Positions 33,748-41,814 of a stretch of 64,000 bases of DNA are shown in pieces. Both the position numbers and the translations under genes were made by a program. Under the pieces are notes generated by a model. It saw nothing but the letters and a program-made list of their open reading frames with translations. It did no database searches and was not told the origin of the DNA. The DNA is taken from assembly GCF_049532905.1 (NCBI RefSeq), contig NZ_CP064032.1:2542001-2606000 (forward strand), in the 5' to 3' direction. Position 1 is the stretch's first letter. Every line of letters begins with the position of its first letter. Source of the stretch: Dyella_B nitratireducens. GTDB taxonomy: Bacteria; Pseudomonadota; Gammaproteobacteria; Xanthomonadales; Rhodanobacteraceae.

Positions 33748-36333
33748 TCATCGTTTACCTTTCGACTTCGGCGCCTTGGTAGTGCGCTTGCTTGGCGATT
33801 TACCGCCAACCTTGGTTTTACGCTTATCCGCAGTCTTATCCATCGCCGCTTTCTTGCCCGGCTTGGCCGCGCCGCGTTTCTTTTCGCCAGCTTTATCAAG
33901 CCCTGGCAACGGTGGAAGCGTAGGAAGCGGTTTGCGTCCTGAGGGCAGCGAATAACGCTCGCCCGCCGCGGCGTAATCGTAAGCACGCGGCGTAGTCGGC
34001 GGCACAAAGGCCTGCGGTGCTGGCTCCGGTTCCTTTTTCTTCTTCGGCTGCACCATGCGGAAGTCGATCTTGCGATCCTCCAGGCTTGCACGCAGCACTT
34101 GGATGCGCACGTGGTCGCCAAGCCGGAACTGCAAACCGGTGCGCTCACCCTTCAGCAGATGGCGGATGGGATCGAAGTGGTAATAGTCGTTGGACAACTG
34201 GCTGATATGCACCAGGCCAGAAACCTTGGACTCATCCAATTCCACAAACAGGCCGAACGAGGTAACGCCAGTCACCACACCATCAAACTCTTCACCGATG
34301 TGCTTGGCCATCCATGCACAACGGAAACGTTCATCCACGTCGCGCTCGGCTTCCTCGGCGCGACGTTCGCGTTGCGAACAATGCACAGCCATCGCTGCCA
34401 TCGCCGCTTCGCTGTAGTAATAAGCGGAAGGCTTACCACCCTTCAAGGCGTAGCGGATCGCACGATGCACCAGCAGATCCGGATAGCGGCGGATCGGTGA
34501 GGTGAAGTGCGCATACGCTTCCAGCGCCAGGCCGAAATGGCCACGATTATCCGGCTGGTAGGCCGCCAGACTCTGCGCACGCAGCAACACGGACTGGATC
34601 AGCTCGCGCTCGGGTCGATCCTTCACCATGCGCAGCACGTCTGAAAAATCGCTGGGTGTCACGTCTTCTACCGGCGGCATGCGCAGTTTGAATTCGCGCA
34701 GGAACTGCTGCAGATCTTCGTATTTCTCCGCCGGCGGCGACTCATGTGCACGGTACAGCGCGGGAATCTTGCGCTTGCTGAGGAACATGGCCGCCTGCAC
34801 GTTGGCGGCAATCATGCATTCCTCGATCAGCTTGTGCGCATCGTTGCGCTCCACCGCGCCGACGGCCTGCACTTCGCCGGTCGCATCGAGGCGGAATTTC
34901 ACCTCGGCCGTTTCGAAGTCGATCGCGCCGCGGCGGCGGCGTTGCTCAGCCAGGGCCTTGTACAGCGCGTGCAGGTTTTCCAACTGCGGCAAAACATCCG
35001 CCACTTCATGCCGCGCATCAGCCTGCTTCAGGCCGATCGCCTGCCACACCTTGTCGTAGGTAAGGCGTGCGTGCGATCGCATGACGGCGTCGTAGAACTT
35101 GGCCTTGCTGACTTCACCATCCTCGCTCACCTGCATGTCGCAGACCATGCACAGGCGTTCCACTTTCGGATTGAGCGAGCAGATGCCGTTGGACAACGTC
35201 TCCGGCAGCATCGGCACGACGAAGCCGGGGAAGTAGGTGGACGTGCTGCGTTCGTAGGCTTCCTTGTCCAGCGCGCTGTCGACCGGCACGTAGTGCGACA
35301 CGTCGGCAATCGCCACGATCAATCGCCAGCCGCCGCCGCGTTTCGGTTCGGCGTACACGGCATCGTCGAAGTCGCGCGCATCGGCACCGTCGATGGTCAC
35401 CAGCGGCAGCTTGCGCAGGTCGACGCGGCCTTCGCGTTCGGTGGCGGTGACTTCCGGCTCCACCTCCTCGGCTTCGCGCAGCACTTGCGGTGGCCATTCG
35501 TGCGGCAGGTCATAACTGGCGATGGCCATGTCCACCAGCAGCGACGGTTGCAGCCGCTCGCCCAACACGCTGCGGATGGTGCCCAGCGGCCCACGATAAG
35601 CGGTGGGCGGATCGGTGATCTCGGCGACCACGATCTGCCCGGAGCGCGCACCACGTTCCTGACCCGGCGCAATCATGATGTCCTGGTGCAGGCGGCGATC
35701 GTCCGGCACCACTAGGGTGACGCCGTTTTCGATCACCACCCGGCCGACCAGCCGCGACGAGCGCCGCTGCAGCACCTCCACAATGGAACCCTGTCGCCGC
35801 CCACGCCGATCGATGCCAACGACGCTGGCCAGCACACGGTCGCCGTGCAGCACGCTGCGCATCTGGTAGGGCGAAAGGTAGAGATCGTCGCCGCCCTCAT
35901 CCGGACGCAGGAAGCCGTAGCCTTCGGCATTGGCCAGCACCACACCGGGAATCAGATCCAGCTTGCGGACCGGTGCATAGCCGCCGCGGCGGCCGAGCAG
36001 CAACTGGCCATCGCGCACCATCGCCGTGAGGCGCTTGGTGAGGGCTGCGATGCTGTATTCGTCGTAGAGCTGCAGCGCTTCGGCAATGCGCGCCTGGGTA
36101 AGCAGTTCGCCACGTTCTTCCAGCAGCGCGAGGATGGCTTCGCGGCTGGGAATCGGCTTCTCGTAGCGTTGCGCTTCACGCTCCGCGAACGGATCGTGCT
36201 GCCGCTTGGGCGCTGTGATGTCACCCGTTTCCGCTCCGCGGCGACGCCCCTGCTTGGGCACTCCCGCACGGACTTTCGGGGCCTTGGCCGCCTTGCGCGG
36301 CACCTTTTCCTTGGGTTTCTTTGTCTTGGTCAC
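33748..36333 (-). CDS. rnr: Ribonuclease R
   Basis: The 861-residue processive 3'-5' exoribonuclease has an N-terminal basic stretch and winged HTH, cold-shock domains, and the RNB catalytic domain with ITIDGADARDFDDAVYA (three metal-binding Asp) and ADVSHYVP. AYAHFTSPIRRYPDLLVHR is the usual second catalytic block. An S1 domain (DGVVTGVTSFGLFVELDE) and a long Lys-rich tail follow. It degrades structured RNA and rRNA fragments. The start is GTG at 36333 after TAGGGTG. The basic ends are longer than in E. coli but usual for this group. Confidence 0.95.
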   Translation of the reverse strand: MTKTKKPKEKVPRKAAKAPKVRAGVPKQGRRRGAETGDITAPKRQHDPFAEREAQRYEKPIPSREAILALLEERGELLTQARIAEALQLYDEYSIAALTKRLTAMVRDGQLLLGRRGGYAPVRKLDLIPGVVLANAEGYGFLRPDEGGDDLYLSPYQMRSVLHGDRVLASVVGIDRRGRRQGSIVEVLQRRSSRLVGRVVIENGVTLVVPDDRRLHQDIMIAPGQERGARSGQIVVAEITDPPTAYRGPLGTIRSVLGERLQPSLLVDMAIASYDLPHEWPPQVLREAEEVEPEVTATEREGRVDLRKLPLVTIDGADARDFDDAVYAEPKRGGGWRLIVAIADVSHYVPVDSALDKEAYERSTSTYFPGFVVPMLPETLSNGICSLNPKVERLCMVCDMQVSEDGEVSKAKFYDAVMRSHARLTYDKVWQAIGLKQADARHEVADVLPQLENLHALYKALAEQRRRRGAIDFETAEVKFRLDATGEVQAVGAVERNDAHKLIEECMIAANVQAAMFLSKRKIPALYRAHESPPAEKYEDLQQFLREFKLRMPPVEDVTPSDFSDVLRMVKDRPERELIQSVLLRAQSLAAYQPDNRGHFGLALEAYAHFTSPIRRYPDLLVHRAIRYALKGGKPSAYYYSEAAMAAMAVHCSQRERRAEEAERDVDERFRCAWMAKHIGEEFDGVVTGVTSFGLFVELDESKVSGLVHISQLSNDYYHFDPIRHLLKGERTGLQFRLGDHVRIQVLRASLEDRKIDFRMVQPKKKKEPEPAPQAFVPPTTPRAYDYAAAGERYSLPSGRKPLPTLPPLPGLDKAGEKKRGAAKPGKKAAMDKTADKRKTKVGGKSPSKRTTKAPKSKGKR

Positions 36334-36417
36334 ACCCTAGTATCGCCTCGATGTACGTCTTCGATAAATGGTTGCGTGCGCCATAGCCGACTGCAGCTGT
36401 AGAAGATGAAGAAATAG

Positions 36418-36446
36418 TTGACAATGTGTGCTCCCACCCCTACTCT
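36418..36446 (+). promoter_or_regulatory. Promoter of tRNA-Leu
   Basis: TTGACA (36418-36423), 17 bases, then TACTCT (36441-36446), followed by a GC-rich discriminator and the tRNA 38 bases later. The -35 is perfect and the spacing ideal; the -10 is moderate. Confidence 0.55.
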
Positions 36447-36483
36447 ACGCGGCTCGCACAGCCCTAAAGGCAACGCGACACCT

Positions 36484-36568
<85 letters not shown>

Positions 36569-36577
36569 AATGCAAAG

Positions 36578-36607
36578 GCCAAGGCGCTGAACAGCCTTGG
36601 CTTTTTT
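36578..36607 (+). terminator. Terminator of tRNA-Leu
   Basis: GCCAAGGC / GCCTTGGC stem with an 8-base loop, followed by six T, ten bases after the tRNA. Confidence 0.85.
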
Positions 36608-37067
36608 GTTTCCAGCGCTCGAATTACCCGCACATCTACCCACACGATTTTGAGCAACGCGGTGGCGCAAGACGCGTGTGATAACGCTCGATAAAAGTCA
36701 TTTCCGGTTGTTGTCGACCGCCTCAAAATGCTTGCGCGCACCAGTACGACACGAAGATGCTGATCGCCCCATCTTTGCGCCGACGTACACCATGACACGC
36801 CAGTACACCACGGACTTAGAAAAGGAAATCCGTCGCTTGTGAAGATGATCTCTATCTAGCGCGCACCTTAGTGCTTGAGCTGTTGAGGGAAGATTTGCAA
36901 GACGCGTCGCCGCCATGCCGATTCACCGCGCGCAGTACACCAGTGGTTCGAAGGCGATCGAAGAGGTGCTTGGTCTCACCCGGGTGGTCGAGGTGGAAGA
37001 ACACCAGAACATCTCGGAGCGGGCAGCGTGATTAAAACCAAATAGCCTCCGATGAAGTCGGGACGAT
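36608..37067. other. Intergenic stretch with decayed coding fragments
   Basis: No complete gene is supported. Two short forward frames look like remnants: 36792-36842 (MTRQYTTDLEKEIRRL) and 36915-37031 (38 residues, including SGSKAIEEVLGLTRVVEVEE). They have plausible codon use but no family I recognise and no ribosome sites. Their place between a tRNA and a toxin gene suggests a site of past insertions. Confidence 0.35.
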
Positions 37068-37535
37068 TCAACTACGGCCAGCTTCGTACTGCAGCACTCC
37101 TTCATTCTCACGTAGCTGCAAGTAATCCGCCATTCGCTGCGCTTCTTCTTCTGGCACACTGAGCGCAAGGAGGTTCTCCGATGACCATTCCATCAGCGGC
37201 TTCATCGCCTCGATTTCTCTGATACTGTCTTTTCGATTCGCCTGATCTCGTTCACCAAACCATACACGGAAGGTTACTTGACCTGAGCGATGAACCACCT
37301 CTGCCAACACATTATCCGGCGTCAGTAATACTTCGTCGCCCAATGCAACGTCATACAAGAAAAACGGGATGCAACAAAGTACAACACGATTAGGAGCAGT
37401 AGCTTTCCCCCAAAGCTGCTCCCACTCGTTCTTGCCTGCTTCCTCGCCCATATGCGCATGAAACACAAAATTCGCTGATTCATGCCAAACCGGCTCCCGG
37501 TGCACTGCAATATATTCACCAGTTTTCGCTTTCAT
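37068..37535 (-). CDS. DUF4265 family protein, candidate immunity protein
   Basis: The 155-residue cytosolic protein carries the DUF4265 pattern: IPFFLYDVALGDEVLL, then AEVVHRSGQVTFRVWF. The family is often encoded beside Rhs or other polymorphic toxins. Here it follows the Rhs-HNH gene by eight bases on the same strand, so an antidote role is likely by position. ATG at 37535 follows GGCGAA; the longer frame to 37580 overlaps the toxin end. Base composition is lower in GC than surrounding core genes, as for the toxin. Confidence 0.7.
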   Translation of the reverse strand: MKAKTGEYIAVHREPVWHESANFVFHAHMGEEAGKNEWEQLWGKATAPNRVVLCCIPFFLYDVALGDEVLLTPDNVLAEVVHRSGQVTFRVWFGERDQANRKDSIREIEAMKPLMEWSSENLLALSVPEEEAQRMADYLQLRENEGVLQYEAGRS

Positions 37536-37543
37536 AATTCGCC

Positions 37544-38542
37544 TTACTGATGCGGCGGCGGCGGTGACGAAGGAGGCCATGGGCCTTTATAATCCGGTGG
37601 AGGATTTACTGGTAAATCCCTGGCTCCCTTCGATGCATTACAATGTGAACATGCAAGCTGCGCATTTTCTAATGTCGCATTCCCACCTCGGGCTTTCGGG
37701 ATCGCATGATCAACTTGCGTTGCTGTCCCTTCTCGGCGACAAAAAACGCATGTTGCAGTTGGGTTTTCTGCTTTAGCTGCATTCTTCACAGCTCGCGGAA
37801 AAGCTTTTCCTGCCGTATCTCCACCAGCAGCACCCGCTTTAATCAGAGGTGCCGCCTCCTTTGCTACTTTTACCTCTTTCAGGACCTTACCGACCAAAGC
37901 TCCGCCATCAGGTACAAGTCCAATAATCGCTGCCGATATATTGATGCCTGTCGGATCTTGATAAGCATCATGAATACTTTGTATGTCTCCAACGCCAGGA
38001 ACTGCCCCTAAAATCACGGATTGCGCCTGCGCAACCTCCCCTGGGGGCTGTTGGGCTTGATCTTGCTCAATAGCACTCAAGCCTTGCAGTGTGAGAGACG
38101 CAGACTCGCGTCCATTTGGGTCTGTTCTTACTATTGGATTGTTATCAACGTAAGCGTAGCGGTTGAAATTGAACGTGTCGCCTCCCGTTGGCGCGACCGG
38201 ATCGATACTTAAAAATCGTCCTGTTGCAGGATCGTAATAACGAGCCTGCATATAGACGAGATTCGTCTCCGGATCATTCACATGCCCGGTATAGGCGGGA
38301 CCTTGTGGCGCAGGAGCTGGGGCCGATGTGCCCTGTGGCGCATACGTTCCATATGGTGTGTACTCGTACGTCTTCGTGATATTGCCATGGGCGTCCGCTT
38401 CGGCAAGCGGCGTTCCCTGCGGGTCTGTGTAGACGTATGTAACTGTGTCTTGCGGCTGAGCGTGCAACACGCTACCAGCGAATGCCACGAGCAGATAGAT
38501 AAAAAGTTTTATCCACAGATCGCGGTTTTCGTGACCGGCCAT
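37544..38542 (-). CDS. Orphan Rhs-core protein with C-terminal HNH nuclease toxin domain
   Basis: The 332-residue protein has a signal-like N-terminus (LWIKLFIYLLVAFAGSVLHA, residues 9-28), about two YD-type repeats (VTYVYTDPQGTPLAEADAHG, TKTYEYTPYG) and the Rhs core (YMQARYYDPATGRFLSIDP...NRYAYVDNNPIVRTDPNGR). A variable C-terminal half follows, ending in an HNH endonuclease motif: CVFCRREG...QVDHAIPKARGGNATLENAQLACSHCNASKG. Full Rhs proteins exceed 1000 residues, so this is a minimal or truncated toxin delivery unit. DNA is the expected target. GGAAGGGAT precedes the ATG at 38542. Confidence 0.82.
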   Translation of the reverse strand: MAGHENRDLWIKLFIYLLVAFAGSVLHAQPQDTVTYVYTDPQGTPLAEADAHGNITKTYEYTPYGTYAPQGTSAPAPAPQGPAYTGHVNDPETNLVYMQARYYDPATGRFLSIDPVAPTGGDTFNFNRYAYVDNNPIVRTDPNGRESASLTLQGLSAIEQDQAQQPPGEVAQAQSVILGAVPGVGDIQSIHDAYQDPTGINISAAIIGLVPDGGALVGKVLKEVKVAKEAAPLIKAGAAGGDTAGKAFPRAVKNAAKAENPTATCVFCRREGTATQVDHAIPKARGGNATLENAQLACSHCNASKGARDLPVNPPPDYKGPWPPSSPPPPHQ

Positions 38543-39239
38543 ATCCCTTCCCCCATCGCTCCCTAACAGTTGAAGCAGGATATCGCAAACCCTACCACCC
38601 GTAACTCCCTGGTAGTAAGTCCGACGCCACATCGGCGCTTGCGTCTCGGTGGCCTGCGAAACTCCGGATGAAGCCGAGCGGTCGCCTTCCGGCAGGGGGG
38701 GAAAAAGTCGGAGCTTAGGACAGGGCGGCTAAGACCGCCTCATTGGCTGGTCAGCGAATTTATAAGTGCAAGCAATTGTGCGTGGTTGATGGGCACCACC
38801 AGCTCAAGGCGCACCACAGTGCGAAGCGGGAAACCATTCCGGTCGGTACAATGCCGATGGATCGCCAGCAGGCCGTATTGGTTTCCAAGTTGGTCAATTG
38901 TGCCGGCAGGGCACTGAAGACACATTCCGAGCAGCGGCGAGATGCCGCTTGGCACTACCTCAACGCCATAACCCCCAGGGGGCCGAACCGTTGCCCGAGG
39001 ACGAATCCCTGGCACCAAAACTTCACTGGAAGCGCCGCTTTCTGCTGACAAAACCTGGCACTGGTCCGGTTTATTGTTTTTGGCACTTACGTTCCGTATC
39101 TGCCGAGTGATCAGACCAAAGCTTTCATGTGCGTACATGCTGAAAATGGCGCGGATGCTTGCGCGATCATCTTCGGTGCAACGTCGCCTTGATTCATAGG
39201 CATCATGGCGCAGCCAAAATCCAACCCGGTCCCGCATGC
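38543..39239. other. Region without a supported gene
   Basis: About 700 bases between the Rhs gene and the EamA exporter. Long frames exist on both strands but none shows domain content, a ribosome site or a consistent start, and they overlap one another. A small hairpin GGCGG/CCGCC occurs at 38724-38739. This may be the eroded remainder of a longer Rhs gene or other accessory DNA. Confidence 0.35.
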
Positions 39240-40115
39240 ATGCCACGTCCCCATTCGTCAACCTTGCTCGCCATCGGTGTCTTGCTGATCGCCATGGCGT
39301 CATACCAATGCGGTGCCGCCATTGCCAAGATGCTGTTCCCCGTTGTGGGCGCGCAAGGTGCCACAGCTTATCGACTGGTGCTGGGGGCTTTGATTCTGCT
39401 GGTGCTTCGGCGGCCATGGCGCTCGCAGCATGCACAAAGCAATCGGCGTGTACTGTGGGGTTACGGCCTGTCCATTGGCTTGATGAACCTGGTCTTTTAT
39501 ATGGCGTTGCAGCGCATACCGCTGGGTATCGCCGTGGCGGTGGAGTTCACGGGGCCCCTGGCGCTCGCGCTGTTTCATTCGCGCCGATGGCTGGACGTGG
39601 TGTGGATTGGCTTGGTGGTGGCTGGACTCGTGTTGCTGCTGCCGTCAGGCAACACACCGACGCGGCTTGATCCGATCGGCGTGGGGTATGCGTTGGCCGC
39701 AGGCGTCGGCTGGGCTTGCTACATCGTGCTGGGCCAAAAGGCCGGTGCGGTTTATGGCACCGACGCCGTGGCGTGGGGTACTTCGATAGCGGCGCTGGTG
39801 GCATTCCCCATTGGCCTGGCGCATGCAGGACACGCGCTGTTTTCACCGGGTTTGCTGCTGCCGGCGCTAGGCATTGCAATACTCAGTTCCGCCCTGCCCT
39901 ATACGCTGGAAATGATCGCCATGACGCGCCTTTCGACGCGCACCTTCGGCACCTTGCTGAGCCTGGAACCGGCCTTTGCCGCCATGGCCGGCATGATCTT
40001 TCTCAGCGAACACCTCAGCTGGCTGCAGTGGTTTGCGATCGTGGCCATCATCGTGGCGTCGGCCGGAACGGTGTTGAGTGCTCGCCAGCCAGTGAGCGAG
40101 GCTGTCATGCCTTGA
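39240..40115 (+). CDS. EamA/RhtA-like exporter
   Basis: The 291-residue membrane protein has ten predicted spans in two EamA repeats. GIAVAVEFTGPLALALFHSRRW and the second-half TFGTLLSLEPAFAAMAGMIFLSEHLSWLQW match the RhtA (threonine/homoserine exporter) branch. It probably exports an amino acid or small metabolite. ATG at 39240 is chosen because the first span starts soon after; the upstream in-frame extension is Arg/His-rich and not membrane-like. Ribosome site not evident. Confidence 0.8.
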   Translation: MPRPHSSTLLAIGVLLIAMASYQCGAAIAKMLFPVVGAQGATAYRLVLGALILLVLRRPWRSQHAQSNRRVLWGYGLSIGLMNLVFYMALQRIPLGIAVAVEFTGPLALALFHSRRWLDVVWIGLVVAGLVLLLPSGNTPTRLDPIGVGYALAAGVGWACYIVLGQKAGAVYGTDAVAWGTSIAALVAFPIGLAHAGHALFSPGLLLPALGIAILSSALPYTLEMIAMTRLSTRTFGTLLSLEPAFAAMAGMIFLSEHLSWLQWFAIVAIIVASAGTVLSARQPVSEAVMP

Positions 40116-40162
40116 ACATAACATCCTGATTGAATGCCGGAATCGTGGATCAAGGACTGAAC

Positions 40163-41116
40163 ATGTATCAGCGCGTATTTCGGTGGGTGGTTGTGTTTGT
40201 ACTCACAAGCATGGCCTGGGCAACGGGGCGGCCTGCTATCGCATGCGACGTGCCGGCGCCCGTGAAGAGCATTGATCCGCCGGGCTTCTACGACGATGCT
40301 GCGGGCTATGCGAATGCCGTGAAACCCATGCGTGGGTTTATTGCCCAACTCAACAAGTCAGCCGAGACCGGCCAGTGGTCTTGCGCACTCGATCTGCTCA
40401 CAGGATGGGCTCGTGCAGACGCCTTGATGGGCCCCATCAAGGGCTACCAGGGCTACTACGAACGCTCGTGGGCAGGTACCGATTTTGCGATGGTGATCCT
40501 GCGCATGCCGAGCGCGGTAAAAGCAGCCAATGCCGACAAGTTCGCGATCATCGATCCATGGCTGGAACGCATCGCCATCGCTACCCGCGATGCGAATGCG
40601 ATCAACCATCTGCACAACAATCTCGTCTACTGGGCAGGTTTGAACCTGGTCGCCATCGGCACGGTGACGAATCAGTCCGATCTCATCGATTCGGGTCTGA
40701 TACGCGCGCGTGAAGGCATTAACGATATCGGCCCCGATGGCGCTCTGGCGCGTGAAGTAAAGCGCGGCAACCGTGCGCTGCACTACCACACCTTCGCGCT
40801 GCTGCCATTGGTGTTTACGGCAGAACTCGTGCAACGGCGGCATATCGACCTTTATCAGGAAAACGACCATGCCATCGCACGCCTGGCCAATCTGGTGATC
40901 GACGCCGTTCGCGATCCCGCCAGTTTTGCGAAGATCACGCCGATCAAGCAGGACTTGTTCCCGTGGACGTTCCAGGACGAACTGTCGTGGATGGAGCCTT
41001 ACTATGCGCACACCCGGGATCCCCGGCTTCCTGCGCTGATTGCGCCACGCAGGCCGTTCAACGAGTGGCGGCTGGGTGGTGATGTGACGGCTGCGTGGGG
41101 CGTGTCGTTGCGCTAG
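40163..41116 (+). CDS. Alginate lyase-like periplasmic protein (PL5 type)
   Basis: The 317-residue exported protein has a signal peptide (FRWVVVFVLTSMAWATGRPAIA) and an all-helical alginate-lyase domain. INHLHNNLVYWAGLNLVAIG corresponds to the NNHxYWA catalytic region of AlgL, and ALHYHTFALLPLVFTAELVQRR to the second helix with His and Tyr. Such enzymes cleave mannuronate linkages. The Asn-Asn is followed by Leu-Val instead of His, so the catalytic His might be absent. AAGGACTGA precedes ATG 40163. Confidence 0.68.
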   Translation: MYQRVFRWVVVFVLTSMAWATGRPAIACDVPAPVKSIDPPGFYDDAAGYANAVKPMRGFIAQLNKSAETGQWSCALDLLTGWARADALMGPIKGYQGYYERSWAGTDFAMVILRMPSAVKAANADKFAIIDPWLERIAIATRDANAINHLHNNLVYWAGLNLVAIGTVTNQSDLIDSGLIRAREGINDIGPDGALAREVKRGNRALHYHTFALLPLVFTAELVQRRHIDLYQENDHAIARLANLVIDAVRDPASFAKITPIKQDLFPWTFQDELSWMEPYYAHTRDPRLPALIAPRRPFNEWRLGGDVTAAWGVSLR

Positions 41117-41532
41117 GCGCTTGCAAACGGATTCTGCAATCTCAAACCGCCTCCAATGACAAGCCCATGATGCATGTCTTCGGAGTAAAGCCACTGACAT
41201 CCCTCGATCGAAGCAGCCGCCAGGACACAGGCATCGTAAAAAGCCAAGCGATGGCGCTCGGCAATGCGGCGAGCCAAATCATGTATTTCTACCGTTAGCG
41301 GAATCACGCTGCAGAACTGTTTTACCAGCTCCAGAAATTGCCCTACTTCGCTCCATGCCATGCCAAGCTTACGCACGCACACGTTTGTGATTTCATTCAA
41401 CACTTGCACGCTAATCATCGGCCGAAGCTGCAGCAAGGCTTCCGCGCGATCTGCTTTGGCCGAATCACCAGATAGCAGATAAAGCAAGATATTGCTGTCT
41501 AGAAATATTTTCTCGCCATCAGTCCCGCTCAT
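41113..41532 (-). CDS. vapC: PIN-domain toxin, VapC family
   Basis: The 139-residue RNase toxin starts GEKIFLDSNILLYLLSGD (first Asp), has the conserved Glu in VQVLNEITNV and late acidic residues in LAFYDACVLAAASIEGCQ and LYSEDMHHG, the PIN set. VapC proteins cut tRNA or rRNA when freed from VapB. ATG 41532 has AGGGAAG six bases upstream and overlaps the antitoxin gene by 14 bases. The stop overlaps the end of the convergent alginate-lyase gene by four bases. Confidence 0.88.
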   Translation of the reverse strand: MSGTDGEKIFLDSNILLYLLSGDSAKADRAEALLQLRPMISVQVLNEITNVCVRKLGMAWSEVGQFLELVKQFCSVIPLTVEIHDLARRIAERHRLAFYDACVLAAASIEGCQWLYSEDMHHGLVIGGGLRLQNPFASA

Positions 41533-41752
41533 TCGCATCTTCCCTGTTGAACTTGAAATCGGCCGGCAACTTGCCCCGAAAGCGGCGCAATTGCCTAAGC
41601 AACTCAGCAGCGCCAGGTTTCTTGCGGACGGCAAAGACACGGGGAGCATCGACGACAATTTCGATGTCATCTCCTTCTTGCAATTCAAGTGCTTCGACCA
41701 CGCTGGCAGGGAGGCGAACCGCGAGGCTATTACCCCATTTGGCGACCTGCAT
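41519..41752 (-). CDS. vapB: AbrB/MazE-type antitoxin, VapB
   Basis: The 77-residue DNA-binding antitoxin has the swapped-hairpin AbrB domain (MQVAKWGNSLAVRLPASVVE...LQEGDDIEIVV, residues 1-40) and a C-terminal toxin-binding tail. It neutralises the overlapping vapC product and should repress the operon. AAGGAG lies seven bases before ATG 41752, and a 9-bp inverted repeat just upstream is a fitting operator. Confidence 0.88.
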   Translation of the reverse strand: MQVAKWGNSLAVRLPASVVEALELQEGDDIEIVVDAPRVFAVRKKPGAAELLRQLRRFRGKLPADFKFNREDANERD

Positions 41753-41764
41753 GACGAACTCCTT

Positions 41765-41792
41765 GGATATACACAATACACATTGTATATCC
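41765..41792 (-). promoter_or_regulatory. VapBC operator palindrome
   Basis: GGATATACA / TGTATATCC arms (9 bp, perfect) are separated by ten bases, immediately upstream of the vapB ribosome site. The AT-rich arms contain possible -10 elements, as usual for autorepressed toxin-antitoxin operons. Confidence 0.65.
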
Positions 41793-41814
41793 ATGATTTC
41801 GGAAAGCAAACAAA

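Noticed and set aside
34744..35715. 323-codon forward frame inside rnr
   Set aside because: Opposite the catalytic RNB domain of rnr and without any family signal.
38740..39435. 231-codon reverse frame between the Rhs gene and EamA gene
   Set aside because: Overlaps the EamA start region, has no ribosome site or recognisable domain, and conflicts with a forward frame of equal quality.
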